Positions 50,918 to 59,120 of a DNA stretch of 64,000 nt are shown piece after piece. Position numbers and translations under genes: made by a program. How positions within the stretch are numbered: position 1 is the stretch's first letter; each line of letters starts with the position of its first letter. The notes below the pieces were generated by a model. The model was given only the letters and a program-made list of their open reading frames with translations, had not been told where the DNA came from and ran no database searches. Source of the DNA: Aestuariibaculum lutulentum (lineage in GTDB: Bacteria > Bacteroidota > Bacteroidia > Flavobacteriales > Flavobacteriaceae); contig NZ_CP136709.1 in the NCBI RefSeq assembly GCF_032926325.1, positions 3,442,501-3,506,500 on the forward strand. The letters run 5' to 3'.

Positions 50918-52162
50918 TTACTTTTCAAAATGCTTTAGCGTTTTAGTAATGATATTTACGCAATCTAACAATTGCTCTTTGGTCATTACCAATGGTGGTG
51001 CAAAACGAATAATATTTCCGTGGGTTGGTTTAGCTAACAAACCATTATCACGTAAAGCCAGACAGATATTCCATGCCGTATCACTATCTTCACTATCATT
51101 GATTACAACTGCATTTAACAAGCCTTTACCCCTCACTAACTTAGCGATAGTGCTGGTTTCAATATACTTATTCAATTCACTTCTGAATAATTGCCCGAGT
51201 GCCTCAGCTTTTTCTGCTAGATTCTCCTCTTTAACCACTTCTAAGGCGGCAATTGCCACTGCTGCTGCTACAGGATTTCCTCCAAACGTACTCCCATGAT
51301 TCCCTGGCTTAATGACATTCATAACATTATCATTAGCCAAAACAGCGCTTACAGGGTATACGCCACCACTTATTGCTTTACCTAAAATTAAAATATCTGG
51401 TGTTACATGTTCATGATTTACCGCTAATAACTTTCCAGTACGGGCGATTCCTGTTTGTACTTCGTCTGCAATAAACAAAACATTATATTGTTCACACAAC
51501 GCTTTTGCTTTTGCTAAATATCCCTCACTTGGCACATAAACTCCGGCTTCTCCTTGAATAGGCTCAACTAAAAAACCTGCAACATTTCTATTATTTTTTA
51601 ATGCTTCTTCTAAAGCTTCTAAATTGTCGTATTCAATTTTAATAAACCCTTTCGTGTATGGTCCGAAGTTTTCACGAGCAACAGGATCGTTAGAGAATGA
51701 AATAATAGTAGTTGTTCTCCCATGAAAATTGTTTTCACACACAATTAATTCAGCTTCATTCTCGTCAATCCCTTTTACTTCATAAGCCCATTTTCTACAG
51801 ATTTTCAAAGCAGTCTCTACAGCTTCAGCTCCCGTATTCATTGGTAATAACTTATCGAAACCAAAATACTCGCTGGCAAACTTTTCATATTTACCCAGCA
51901 TATCATTATAAAACGCTCTGGAAGTTAAAGTCAGCACTTTGGCTTGCTCAACCATAGCATTGATGATTTTCGGGTGACAATGCCCTTGATTAACGGCCGA
52001 GTACGCAGATAAAAAATCGTAATACTGTTTACCTTCAACGTCCCATACATGTACACCCTCTCCTTTACTTAACACCACTGGTAACGGGTGATAATTATGA
52101 GCGCCATACTTGTTTTCTAAATCGATTGCTTGCTGCGATGTTAATTCTTTTAAAACAGCCAT
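50918..52162 (-). CDS. rocD: Ornithine-oxo-acid transaminase
   Basis: A 414-residue class III aminotransferase. The sequence SQQAIDLENKYGAHNYHPLPVVLSKGEGVHVWDVEG is characteristic of ornithine aminotransferases, and the PLP Lys lies in PDILILGKAISGGVYPVSAV near 260. The substrate-binding NQGHCHPKI and FLVEPIQGEAGV are present. It converts ornithine and 2-oxoglutarate to glutamate-5-semialdehyde. The gene stands alone here; possible links to arginine or putrescine metabolism are suggested only by the aguBA operon downstream on the other strand. Confidence 0.93.
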   Translation of the reverse strand: MAVLKELTSQQAIDLENKYGAHNYHPLPVVLSKGEGVHVWDVEGKQYYDFLSAYSAVNQGHCHPKIINAMVEQAKVLTLTSRAFYNDMLGKYEKFASEYFGFDKLLPMNTGAEAVETALKICRKWAYEVKGIDENEAELIVCENNFHGRTTTIISFSNDPVARENFGPYTKGFIKIEYDNLEALEEALKNNRNVAGFLVEPIQGEAGVYVPSEGYLAKAKALCEQYNVLFIADEVQTGIARTGKLLAVNHEHVTPDILILGKAISGGVYPVSAVLANDNVMNVIKPGNHGSTFGGNPVAAAVAIAALEVVKEENLAEKAEALGQLFRSELNKYIETSTIAKLVRGKGLLNAVVINDSEDSDTAWNICLALRDNGLLAKPTHGNIIRFAPPLVMTKEQLLDCVNIITKTLKHFEK

Positions 52163-52213
52163 TTTAATATAATTTAAATTGATAAAATAACCATTCCTAC
52201 TGTACCTTTATCC

Positions 52214-52256
52214 TTTCGAAGTGTTCGAAAATTCAGCGTGGGAGAGAAATCATCCC
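52214..52256. other. Inverted repeats in the rocD upstream region
   Basis: TTTCGAA (52214-52220) with TTCGAAA (52224-52230) form a hairpin, and GGGA/TCCC (52240-52256) add a second stem. They lie in the region between rocD and rlmD. They may be structured 5'-leader elements of rocD. No known riboswitch motif is recognised. Confidence 0.35.
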
Positions 52257-52384
52257 TAGGGCTCGCAAATTAATAAATATAACTTGTTTCAGAAAATCTT
52301 TAATTAACAATCAGTTTTTATCTTAAAAACACAGTTTCTGTTAAACTAAATGAAAATAAACCAATTTTTATTTCCGGCTATTAT

Positions 52385-52392
52385 TATTTTTG
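52385..52392 (+). promoter_or_regulatory. -7 box five bases before the rlmD-like start codon
   Basis: TATTTTTG (52385-52392) is a perfect TAnnTTTG and ends 4 bases before the ATG at 52397. Transcription would start at or next to the start codon, so a leaderless or nearly leaderless mRNA is predicted. The -33 region is only T-rich. Confidence 0.45.
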
Positions 52393-52396
52393 CAGC

Positions 52397-53806
52397 ATGT
52401 CTAGAAAAAAGAGAAAACAAATATTTACAAACGTAGAAGTTGTAGATGCTGGAGCTAAGGGTAAAACGATTGCCAAAGCACCAGATGGAAAGGTTATTTT
52501 TTTACCTAATGCCGTTCCTGGCGATGTTGTTGATGTGCAAACGTTTAAAGCCCGTAAGGCCTATTACGAAGGTAAAGCTACGGTATTTCATAAATTATCA
52601 GATAAGCGTACCAAGCCAGCTTGTGAGCATTTTGGCGTTTGTGGTGGTTGTAAGTGGCAGGATATGGCTTACGAACATCAGTTATATTACAAACAAAAAG
52701 AAGTGACTAACAACCTAACGCGTTTAGGACATATTGAACTTCCGGAGGTTACTCCTATTTTAGGTTCGGCGAAACAATATTTCTACCGTAATAAAATGGA
52801 ATTCTCTTTTAGCGATAGCCGTTGGTTGACTTTAGAAGAAGTCCAGTCTGGAGAAGATTTAGGGGATAGAAATGCCTTAGGGTTTCATATTCCAGGTATG
52901 TGGGATAAAATTCTTGACGTCAAGAAATGTCATTTACAACAAGACCCTTCGAACGACATTAGAAATTTGGTAAAAGCTTTTGCTATTGAAAACGGCTTAG
53001 AGTTTTTTAACACCCGTAACCAAACCGGATTGTTACGTACCATGATGATTCGTACATCAACTACCGGAGATATCATGGTGTTGATTCAATTCTTTCAGGA
53101 GGACAAAGAAAAGCGCGAATTACTATTAGATTTTATTGCTGAAACATTCCCTGCAGTAACGTCTTTACTTTACGTTATAAACGGAAAAGCTAACGATACC
53201 ATTTACGACCAGGAGATTATTTGCTATAAAGGTGAAGATCATATTTTTGAGGAAATGGAAGGCTTAAAGTTCAAAATTAATGCCAAGTCGTTTTATCAGA
53301 CTAATTCCGAACAAGCCTTCGAACTTTATAAAATAACCAGAGATTTTGCCGGATTAACCGGTGACGAGCTAGTTTACGATTTATATACAGGAACAGGAAC
53401 CATTGCGCAATTCGTTTCAAGAAAAGCAAAAAAAGTGGTTGGTGTTGAAGCCGTACCTGATGCCATTTTAGCAGCTAAAGAAAATGCCGAACGCAATAAT
53501 ATCACCAATTGCGAGTTTTTTGTAGGAGATATGAAAAACGTTTTCAATCAGCATTTCATTAATACACATGGTGTTCCGGATATTATTATTACCGATCCGC
53601 CTCGTGACGGGATGCATAAAGATGTGGTTCAGCAAATATTAAATATAGCTCCTAAACGGGTAGTTTACGTAAGCTGCAATAGTGCAACACAAGCCAGAGA
53701 TTTAGCACTAATGGATGATATGTACAAAGTGGTTAAAACACAAGCTGTCGATATGTTCCCGCAAACATTTCACGTAGAAAATGTTGTGTTATTAGAAAAG
53801 CGTTAA
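52397..53806 (+). CDS. rlmD: 23S rRNA (uracil-5-)-methyltransferase, RlmD/TrmA family
   Basis: A 469-residue RNA methyltransferase. A TRAM domain (residues about 10-65) precedes the [4Fe-4S] cluster Cys (Cys76, Cys82, Cys85 in ACEHFGVCGGCKWQ, and a further Cys in KKCHL near 178). The SAM fold has VYDLYTGTGTIAQ, then DPPRDGMH near 395, and catalytic Cys427 in YVSCNSATQARDL. It methylates a uridine C5 in rRNA or tRNA. RlmD is the closest match. The start lies almost on the -7 box, so the message may be leaderless. A DUF6452/DUF6048 pair follows. Confidence 0.9.
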   Translation: MSRKKRKQIFTNVEVVDAGAKGKTIAKAPDGKVIFLPNAVPGDVVDVQTFKARKAYYEGKATVFHKLSDKRTKPACEHFGVCGGCKWQDMAYEHQLYYKQKEVTNNLTRLGHIELPEVTPILGSAKQYFYRNKMEFSFSDSRWLTLEEVQSGEDLGDRNALGFHIPGMWDKILDVKKCHLQQDPSNDIRNLVKAFAIENGLEFFNTRNQTGLLRTMMIRTSTTGDIMVLIQFFQEDKEKRELLLDFIAETFPAVTSLLYVINGKANDTIYDQEIICYKGEDHIFEEMEGLKFKINAKSFYQTNSEQAFELYKITRDFAGLTGDELVYDLYTGTGTIAQFVSRKAKKVVGVEAVPDAILAAKENAERNNITNCEFFVGDMKNVFNQHFINTHGVPDIIITDPPRDGMHKDVVQQILNIAPKRVVYVSCNSATQARDLALMDDMYKVVKTQAVDMFPQTFHVENVVLLEKR

Positions 53807-53870
53807 TTATTTTTAAATCCCTAAATTGCCAGTCTGAAACAAAATTTCAGCTACCTATTTAAAATTAAGA

Positions 53871-54425
53871 ATGAAATACTTAAAATTTATTTCTTTAGTT
53901 GTTATAGCGCTTTTCATAGGCATAAACATCAGTTGCGAACGCGACGATATTTGTCCCGATGGCACACCTACAACACCAAATTTAATTATCGATTTTTACG
54001 ATGTAAACAATCAGGAAAGCAAGAAAAATGTTTTCAATTTGGTATTGTATGGTATTGATGATGAAGGCAACCCGGTACTTCCGGCTATTGCTGTTGGTAG
54101 CTCAACCAACACCTTGTCTCTTCCTTTAAAAACCTATGCCAATACCACGCAATTCGTCCTACATAAAGATTACGCTGTAAATAATAATGGTACGCCAGAT
54201 AACACTTCGGATGATTACGTTGAAGGTAACTCCGATATGATTACTATTAACTATAGTCGTGAAGAAGTTTATGTGTCGCGTGCCTGTGGTTACAAAACCA
54301 TTTTTAAAAACGTAACGCTAACTATAGAAGACGATAGCGATAACTGGATTAAAGCCAGACAACCATTAACCGATAACCAATCTGTAGAAGATGAAACAAC
54401 AACGCATTTCAATTTATATCATTAG
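53871..54425 (+). CDS. DUF6452-type lipoprotein
   Basis: A 184-residue protein with a lipoprotein signal (ALFIGINISC). The rest is a beta-rich extracytoplasmic domain (DICPDGTPTTPNLIIDFYDVNN, YVSRACGYKTIFKNVTLTIEDD). The tail is short. I place it in DUF6452 by sequence layout and by its position directly before DUF6048; no catalytic motif is visible. Both proteins are likely to act together at the outer membrane. The gene overlaps the next by 35 bases. Confidence 0.75.
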   Translation: MKYLKFISLVVIALFIGINISCERDDICPDGTPTTPNLIIDFYDVNNQESKKNVFNLVLYGIDDEGNPVLPAIAVGSSTNTLSLPLKTYANTTQFVLHKDYAVNNNGTPDNTSDDYVEGNSDMITINYSREEVYVSRACGYKTIFKNVTLTIEDDSDNWIKARQPLTDNQSVEDETTTHFNLYH

Positions 54426-55119
54426 TAGTATCGCGTGCTTACTGTTGTTTTGTTTCTCTTCAAATGCTCAAAACGACAGTATTACAAGTGTTGCTAACGA
54501 TTCGGTAAAAGTGAAACTTAAATATGGTTTACGTGTTGGTGGCGACTTGGGTAAATTGATTCGTTCTACCATCGATGATGATTACAGCGGATTTGAAATT
54601 TCGGCCGATTACCGTATTAAACGCAAGTTATATATCGCGGGAGAACTGGGATACGAAGAAAAAAAGACAGTTAACGACTATCTTGATGTAAATACAAAAG
54701 GTGGCTACATTAAAGGCGGGGTTGATTATAACATGTACGTAAACTGGTTGGATATGGACAATATGATTTACTTCGGATTTCGTGTTGGAGGAAGTACCTT
54801 TAGTCACGATTTAAACAATTATACAGTTTACAACACCACGCAATACTGGAACAATTTTTCATCTACAGAAGCCAGAACCTATGACGGATTAACGGCATTC
54901 TGGAGTGAAATTATTTTAGGAATAAAAGTTGAAGTTTTAACCAACCTTTATTTAGGGCTTAACGCACAACTTAAATTCTTAGTTGCAGAATCTGATCCCG
55001 GGAATTTTGAAAACATTTATATTCCCGGATTTCATAAAACCTACGACAGCAGTGGCATAGGTGTTGGCTATGGTTATACAGTATCATATCGAATTCCACT
55101 CTATAAAAAGGAGAAGTAA
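54391..55119 (+). CDS. DUF6048-type outer-membrane beta-barrel protein
   Basis: A 242-residue protein with a signal peptide (LLLFCFSSNAQ). The remainder consists of alternating hydrophobic strands, such as LKYGLRVGGDLGKLIRS, GFEISADYRIKRKLYIAGELGY, MIYFGFRVGGSTFSHDLNNY and IGVGYGYTVSYRIPLYKK, with an aromatic end, typical of an outer-membrane beta-barrel. It overlaps the DUF6452 lipoprotein gene by 35 bases and ends before a terminator. The likely role is a lipoprotein/beta-barrel pair of unknown function. Confidence 0.8.
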   Translation: MKQQRISIYIISSIACLLLFCFSSNAQNDSITSVANDSVKVKLKYGLRVGGDLGKLIRSTIDDDYSGFEISADYRIKRKLYIAGELGYEEKKTVNDYLDVNTKGGYIKGGVDYNMYVNWLDMDNMIYFGFRVGGSTFSHDLNNYTVYNTTQYWNNFSSTEARTYDGLTAFWSEIILGIKVEVLTNLYLGLNAQLKFLVAESDPGNFENIYIPGFHKTYDSSGIGVGYGYTVSYRIPLYKKEK

Positions 55120-55145
55120 CCGATTTATTACAACATAAAGATTAA

Positions 55146-55182
55146 TCCCTTATGATTTCTACTTAAATCATAAGGGAATTTT
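55146..55182 (+). terminator. Terminator after the DUF6048 gene
   Basis: TCCCTTATGATTT (55146-55158) and AAATCATAAGGGA (55165-55177) form a 13-bp stem with a six-base loop and a T run after it. Confidence 0.85.
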
Positions 55183-55285
55183 TATTTCAAACTACCATCT
55201 AAACCCTGTATTTCAAACAATTAAAGTAAAGATTTACAAATAAAATTCGTAAGAAATATTTAAACTTCTTCTTTTAAAAAATACA

Positions 55286-55293
55286 TATCTTTG
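55286..55293 (+). promoter_or_regulatory. -7 box of the aguBA operon
   Basis: TATCTTTG (55286-55293) is a perfect TAnnTTTG box, 21 bases before the aguB start. No convincing TTTG -33 box is present; the upstream sequence reads TTTAAAC. Confidence 0.5.
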
Positions 55294-55314
55294 TTTAAAA
55301 TTACATAGTTTAAA

Positions 55315-56202
55315 ATGCCTAAAAACACTTACAAGATTGCGGTTGTTCAGTTAAACCTGAATAACACACCTGAAAACAATTTAAAAAAATGTATTCAGTG
55401 GGTAAAAGATGCTGCTAATCAAGGAGCAGAAGTTATTTCGTTACCCGAACTTTATAGTAGCCACTATTTTTGTCAGAGTGAAGATGTATCTAATTTTGAG
55501 TTAGCAGAACCATTATACAGTACATCTTTTAACGCATTTAGCGCCTTAGCAAAAGAGCTTGGTGTTGTTATTATTGTGCCGTTTTTCGAAAAAAGAATGG
55601 CAGGTGTTTATCACAATAGTGCTTATATTATTGATAGCGATGGTTCTGAAGCCGGGTTATACCGTAAAATGCACATCCCGGATGATCCGCATTTCTACGA
55701 AAAATTCTACTTCACACCAGGTGATATCGGATTCAAATCCTTCCCTACTAAAAAAGGAAATATAGGTACACTAATTTGCTGGGATCAGTGGTATCCTGAA
55801 GCTGCACGTTTAACAGCCTTACAAGGAGCCGAAGTGTTATTTTATCCAACAGCTATTGGCTGGCATCCACAGGAAAAGGCCGAATTTGGAGAAAACCAAC
55901 AAGGCGCATGGATGAATGTGATGCGTGGTCACGCTGTAGCTAACGGTGTTTATGTGGCTGCTGCAAACCGTATTGGTTTAGAAAAATATTTACCAGACAC
56001 TAATGGAATTGAATTCTGGGGATCGTCATTTATTGCCGGACCTCAAGGTGAAATTTTAGCTCAAGCATCGGTAGATCAGGAAGAAATTTTAATGGCAGAG
56101 GTAGACTTAAGTTTACAGGAAAATGTACGTCAGAACTGGCCATTTTTAAGAGATCGCCGAATTGATAAATACGGAGATATTACTAAAAGAGTCATCGATT
56201 AA
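55315..56202 (+). CDS. aguB: N-carbamoylputrescine amidase
   Basis: A 295-residue nitrilase-family amidase. The catalytic triad is Glu45 in SLPELYSSHY, Lys118 in YRKMHIPDD and Cys155 in LICWDQWYPE. It hydrolyses N-carbamoylputrescine to putrescine, CO2 and ammonia. The next gene, agmatine deiminase, makes its substrate, and their overlap (TAATG, one base) fixes the assignment. The operon has its own -7 box. Putrescine synthesis from arginine-derived agmatine is the predicted role. A different nitrilase activity is less likely because of the partner. Confidence 0.93.
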   Translation: MPKNTYKIAVVQLNLNNTPENNLKKCIQWVKDAANQGAEVISLPELYSSHYFCQSEDVSNFELAEPLYSTSFNAFSALAKELGVVIIVPFFEKRMAGVYHNSAYIIDSDGSEAGLYRKMHIPDDPHFYEKFYFTPGDIGFKSFPTKKGNIGTLICWDQWYPEAARLTALQGAEVLFYPTAIGWHPQEKAEFGENQQGAWMNVMRGHAVANGVYVAAANRIGLEKYLPDTNGIEFWGSSFIAGPQGEILAQASVDQEEILMAEVDLSLQENVRQNWPFLRDRRIDKYGDITKRVID

Positions 56203-57242
56203 TGAATACAGAACAATGGATTTTCCCTGCTGAATGGGAACAACAACAAGCTGTTTTATTATGTTTTCCGCATAACGGAAACGATTGGCCTGGAAAATAC
56301 GAAGCCATTCAATGGGCCTTTGTCGAGTTTATAAAAAAAGTAGCTACTGTTGAAGGTGTTATCGTGGTTGTTGCTAGCGATAAGCTCAAAGAAAAAGTTA
56401 CCGGTATGCTCGACATGGCACATGTAAACATGGAACATGTGTCATTTATTGTACATAAAACCAATCGTAGCTGGATGCGCGATTCAGGACCGATTATAGT
56501 AAAAAAAGGTGCTGAACGCTTAGCTTTAAATTTCAATTTTAACGGATGGGCAAAATATTCTAATTTTAAATTAGACAAACACGTTCCTGAAAAAGTAGCT
56601 GGTTTTTTAAATGTTCCGCTTAAACAAGTCACCTACAAAGGAAAACCTGTAATTGTTGAAGGCGGCGCTATAGATGTTAACGGCAAAGGCACTTTGTTAA
56701 CTACCGAAGAATGTTTGCTACACCCTACTATTCAGGTTAGAAACGAAGGGTTTACAAAAGAAGATTACGAAGCTGTTTTTAAAGAATATCTTGGGGTTAC
56801 CAACGTAATTTGGTTAGGTGATGGCGTTGAAGGTGACGACACGCATGGCCACGTTGATGATTTGGCGCGTTTTGTTAATGAAGATACTATTATTACGGTA
56901 GTTGAAGATAATCCGGAAGACGCAAATTACAAGCCGCTTCAGGATAATTTAAAACGCTTACAGAAATCGAAGTTAGAAAATGGTAAAAACCCGAATATTG
57001 TAACCTTACCAATGCCTAAACGATTAGATTTTGATGGCATTCGTTTACCGGCAAGCTATGCCAACTTTTTAATTATTAATAAAGCGGTTTTAGTACCAAC
57101 TTTTAATGATTCGAAAGACCGTATAGCATTAAATATTATAGCCGATTGTTTCCCTGACAGGGAGATTATAGGAATTTCGGCAACCGATTTTATCTGGGGA
57201 TTTGGTACACTACATTGTTTAAGTCAGCAGATACCTGAATAA
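56202..57242 (+). CDS. aguA: Agmatine deiminase
   Basis: A 346-residue member of the agmatine deiminase/peptidylarginine deiminase superfamily. Landmarks are RSWMRDSGPIIVKKG near 90, EGGAIDVNGKGTLLTTEECLLHP near 150, DTHGHVDDLARFV near 220 and the catalytic Cys339 in FGTLHCLSQQIPE. It converts agmatine to N-carbamoylputrescine and ammonia. The start codon overlaps the aguB stop by one base (TAATG). Together they form the two-step agmatine to putrescine path. The operon ends at an inverted repeat. Confidence 0.95.
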   Translation: MNTEQWIFPAEWEQQQAVLLCFPHNGNDWPGKYEAIQWAFVEFIKKVATVEGVIVVVASDKLKEKVTGMLDMAHVNMEHVSFIVHKTNRSWMRDSGPIIVKKGAERLALNFNFNGWAKYSNFKLDKHVPEKVAGFLNVPLKQVTYKGKPVIVEGGAIDVNGKGTLLTTEECLLHPTIQVRNEGFTKEDYEAVFKEYLGVTNVIWLGDGVEGDDTHGHVDDLARFVNEDTIITVVEDNPEDANYKPLQDNLKRLQKSKLENGKNPNIVTLPMPKRLDFDGIRLPASYANFLIINKAVLVPTFNDSKDRIALNIIADCFPDREIIGISATDFIWGFGTLHCLSQQIPE

Positions 57243-57264
57243 TTTCAATTTTACTCAAAATTTT

Positions 57265-57305
57265 AAATCCAGTTTTGTTGGTTTTCACTAACATTAACTG
57301 GATTT
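57265..57305 (+). terminator. Inverted repeat after aguA, probable terminator
   Basis: AAATCCAGTT (57265-57274) and AACTGGATTT (57296-57305) form a 10-bp stem followed by TTTAAG and TTTT. It lies 23 bases after the aguA stop. Confidence 0.6.
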
Positions 57306-57326
57306 TTAAGTTTTAAAGATGGCTTT

Positions 57327-57401
57327 TACCAACATTACTATATTAATTCTTTCATATTTCAATTAAAATCACTATTTTTGAGTTAGAAAATACCAACATT
57401 A
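57327..57401. promoter_or_regulatory. Direct repeats upstream of hipB (candidate operators)
   Basis: TACCAACATTA occurs at 57327-57337 and 57391-57401, 64 bases apart. Related sequence CACTAACATTAA sits at 57286-57297 and ATACTAACATAA at 57431-57442, partly inside hipB. They resemble repeated half-sites and suit autoregulation by the HipB-like repressor. Confidence 0.5.
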
Positions 57402-57423
57402 ATTAGACTTTAAATTAATAATT

Positions 57424-57768
57424 ATGGTAAATACTAACATAAATTGGACTTCCATGAGCGACCAAGCCATTGTTGAAGCTATAGGAAGCTATATAAAGCA
57501 TCAGCGCTTAAATCAAAATAAAACACAAGCTCAGATTGCTGAAGCCGCTGGCGTAAACCGCTGGACCATTAGTCAGATTGAGAAAGGCGAAGCCATTTCG
57601 TTAACTTCTTTAATTCAAATTTTACGCGCTTTAGATGCACTACATGTCTTCAGCAACTTTAAAATTGAACACCAAATCAGTCCGTTGGAATTAGCTAAAT
57701 TAGAAAAGCAAAAACGTCAACGCGCCAGAAATAAAAATACAAATCCCCAAACCGACAACGAATGGTAA
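57424..57768 (+). CDS. hipB: HipB-like antitoxin, XRE-family DNA-binding protein
   Basis: A 114-residue protein with a central helix-turn-helix (IKHQRLNQNKTQAQIAEAAGVNRWTISQIEKGEAISLTSLIQILRALDAL). The C-terminal tail is basic (KQKRQRARNKN). As HipB-type antitoxin it should bind the promoter repeats and sequester the kinase encoded next. The hipA start overlaps its end by 7 bases, so the two are translationally coupled. No gene other than hipA is in the unit. Autoregulation is inferred from the repeats upstream. Confidence 0.88.
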   Translation: MVNTNINWTSMSDQAIVEAIGSYIKHQRLNQNKTQAQIAEAAGVNRWTISQIEKGEAISLTSLIQILRALDALHVFSNFKIEHQISPLELAKLEKQKRQRARNKNTNPQTDNEW

Positions 57769-59072
57769 GCACAAAAACAGCCTTTGTAAAAATATGGAAT
57801 CAGGTAGTTGGTGCTGTTTCATGGAACGACGACACAGGTCTGGCCAGCTTTGAATATACTCCTGAATTTAAATCTTCAGGCATAGAACTATCTCCTATTA
57901 AAATGCCATCGCAATCTGGCACACAAATATTTTCGTTTCCTGAACTTCGCGTATCAAGACATAATGAATATGATACATTTAAAGGCTTACCAGGACTTTT
58001 GGCTGATGTACTGCCTGATAAATACGGAAATCAACTTATCAATAGCTGGTTAGCACAGCAAGGTCGACCTGAAAACAGCATGAACCCTGTGGAGCAATTG
58101 TGTTTTATTGGTACTCGTGGTATGGGTGCTCTTGAATTTGAACCCACGCAACTTAAACCTAATAAAAACACTTTTGAAGTAGAAATTGATAGCCTGGTAG
58201 ATATTGCACAACGCATGCTCCTTAAACGAGAAGGCTTTGAAACCAACATCAATAAAGATGAACGTCAGGCTATGCTCGACATTCTGAAAATCGGAACTTC
58301 TGCCGGTGGTGCGAGACCAAAAGCTATTATTGCTTACAATAAAAAAACAGGACAGGTTCGTTCCGGACAAACCAACGCTCCAAAAGGCTTTGAACATTGG
58401 TTGATTAAACTTGATGGTGTTAGCGATGCTCAGTTTGGAGAAAGTCAGGGATACGGAAGAATAGAAATGGCATACTATAATATGGCTATAGATTGTGGTA
58501 TTGACATGATGGAATCTCTACTTTTAGAAGAAAATAACCGCGCTCATTTTATGACCAAGCGATTTGATCGTGAAGGCAACGATACCAAACATCATATTCA
58601 AACCTGGTGTGCTATACAACATTACGACTTTAACGATATGCATAGTTACAGCTACGAACAGCTGTTTCAAACCATGCGTATGTTAAGACTACCTTACCCG
58701 CAAGCCGAACAAATGTTCAGACGTATGGTATTTAATGTTATTGGTAAAAACTGCGACGACCACACTAAAAATTTTGCCTTCCGTTTAAAACAAAACGACG
58801 TTTGGGAACTGGCGCCTGCTTACGACATTTGTTTTGCTTATAGACCAGGAAGTGTCTGGGTGAGCCAGCATGCTTTGAGCGTCAATGGCAAACGTAAAGA
58901 CATTAACAGACAAGATTTACTAACCGTAGCTAAAAGTATGAATATTAAAAAAGCAGATACTATTATAAGTGAAATAAGCAACGTTATCGCCAAATGGAAT
59001 AGTTATGCTGAAGCCGTAAATGCCAAATCTGAACTACGAGATAACATATCGAATAATTTAGAGTTGATGTAA
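57762..59072 (+). CDS. hipA: HipA-type serine/threonine kinase toxin
   Basis: A 436-residue protein, full length for HipA. The N-terminal subdomain (VGAVSWNDDTGLASFEYTPEF) is followed by GTSAGGARPKAI near residue 180 (P-loop and autophosphorylation region), then the catalytic NVIGKNCDDHTKNFAFRL near 328 and the Mg-binding Asp in ELAPAYDICFAY near 350. HipA phosphorylates a tRNA synthetase and stops translation. It is coupled to hipB and ends at a strong terminator. Sequence shows no sign of a broken frame; the module looks intact. Confidence 0.92.
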   Translation: MVSTKTAFVKIWNQVVGAVSWNDDTGLASFEYTPEFKSSGIELSPIKMPSQSGTQIFSFPELRVSRHNEYDTFKGLPGLLADVLPDKYGNQLINSWLAQQGRPENSMNPVEQLCFIGTRGMGALEFEPTQLKPNKNTFEVEIDSLVDIAQRMLLKREGFETNINKDERQAMLDILKIGTSAGGARPKAIIAYNKKTGQVRSGQTNAPKGFEHWLIKLDGVSDAQFGESQGYGRIEMAYYNMAIDCGIDMMESLLLEENNRAHFMTKRFDREGNDTKHHIQTWCAIQHYDFNDMHSYSYEQLFQTMRMLRLPYPQAEQMFRRMVFNVIGKNCDDHTKNFAFRLKQNDVWELAPAYDICFAYRPGSVWVSQHALSVNGKRKDINRQDLLTVAKSMNIKKADTIISEISNVIAKWNSYAEAVNAKSELRDNISNNLELM

Positions 59073-59077
59073 AATAA

Positions 59078-59112
59078 AAAGCTCGGATAAAATGATTTAT
59101 CCGAGCTTTTTC
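59078..59112. terminator. Bidirectional terminator between hipA and RlmL-like gene
   Basis: GCTCGGATAAA (59081-59091) and TTTATCCGAGC (59096-59106) form a stem with ATGA loop, flanked by A and T runs. Confidence 0.85.
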
Positions 59113-59120
59113 TATTTCTA

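Noticed and set aside
53536..53550. AAAAACGTTTTCAA as a further LacI operator inside the rlmD-like gene
   Set aside because: It is inside coding sequence, imperfect, single rather than paired, and explained by codons for Asn-Val-Phe.
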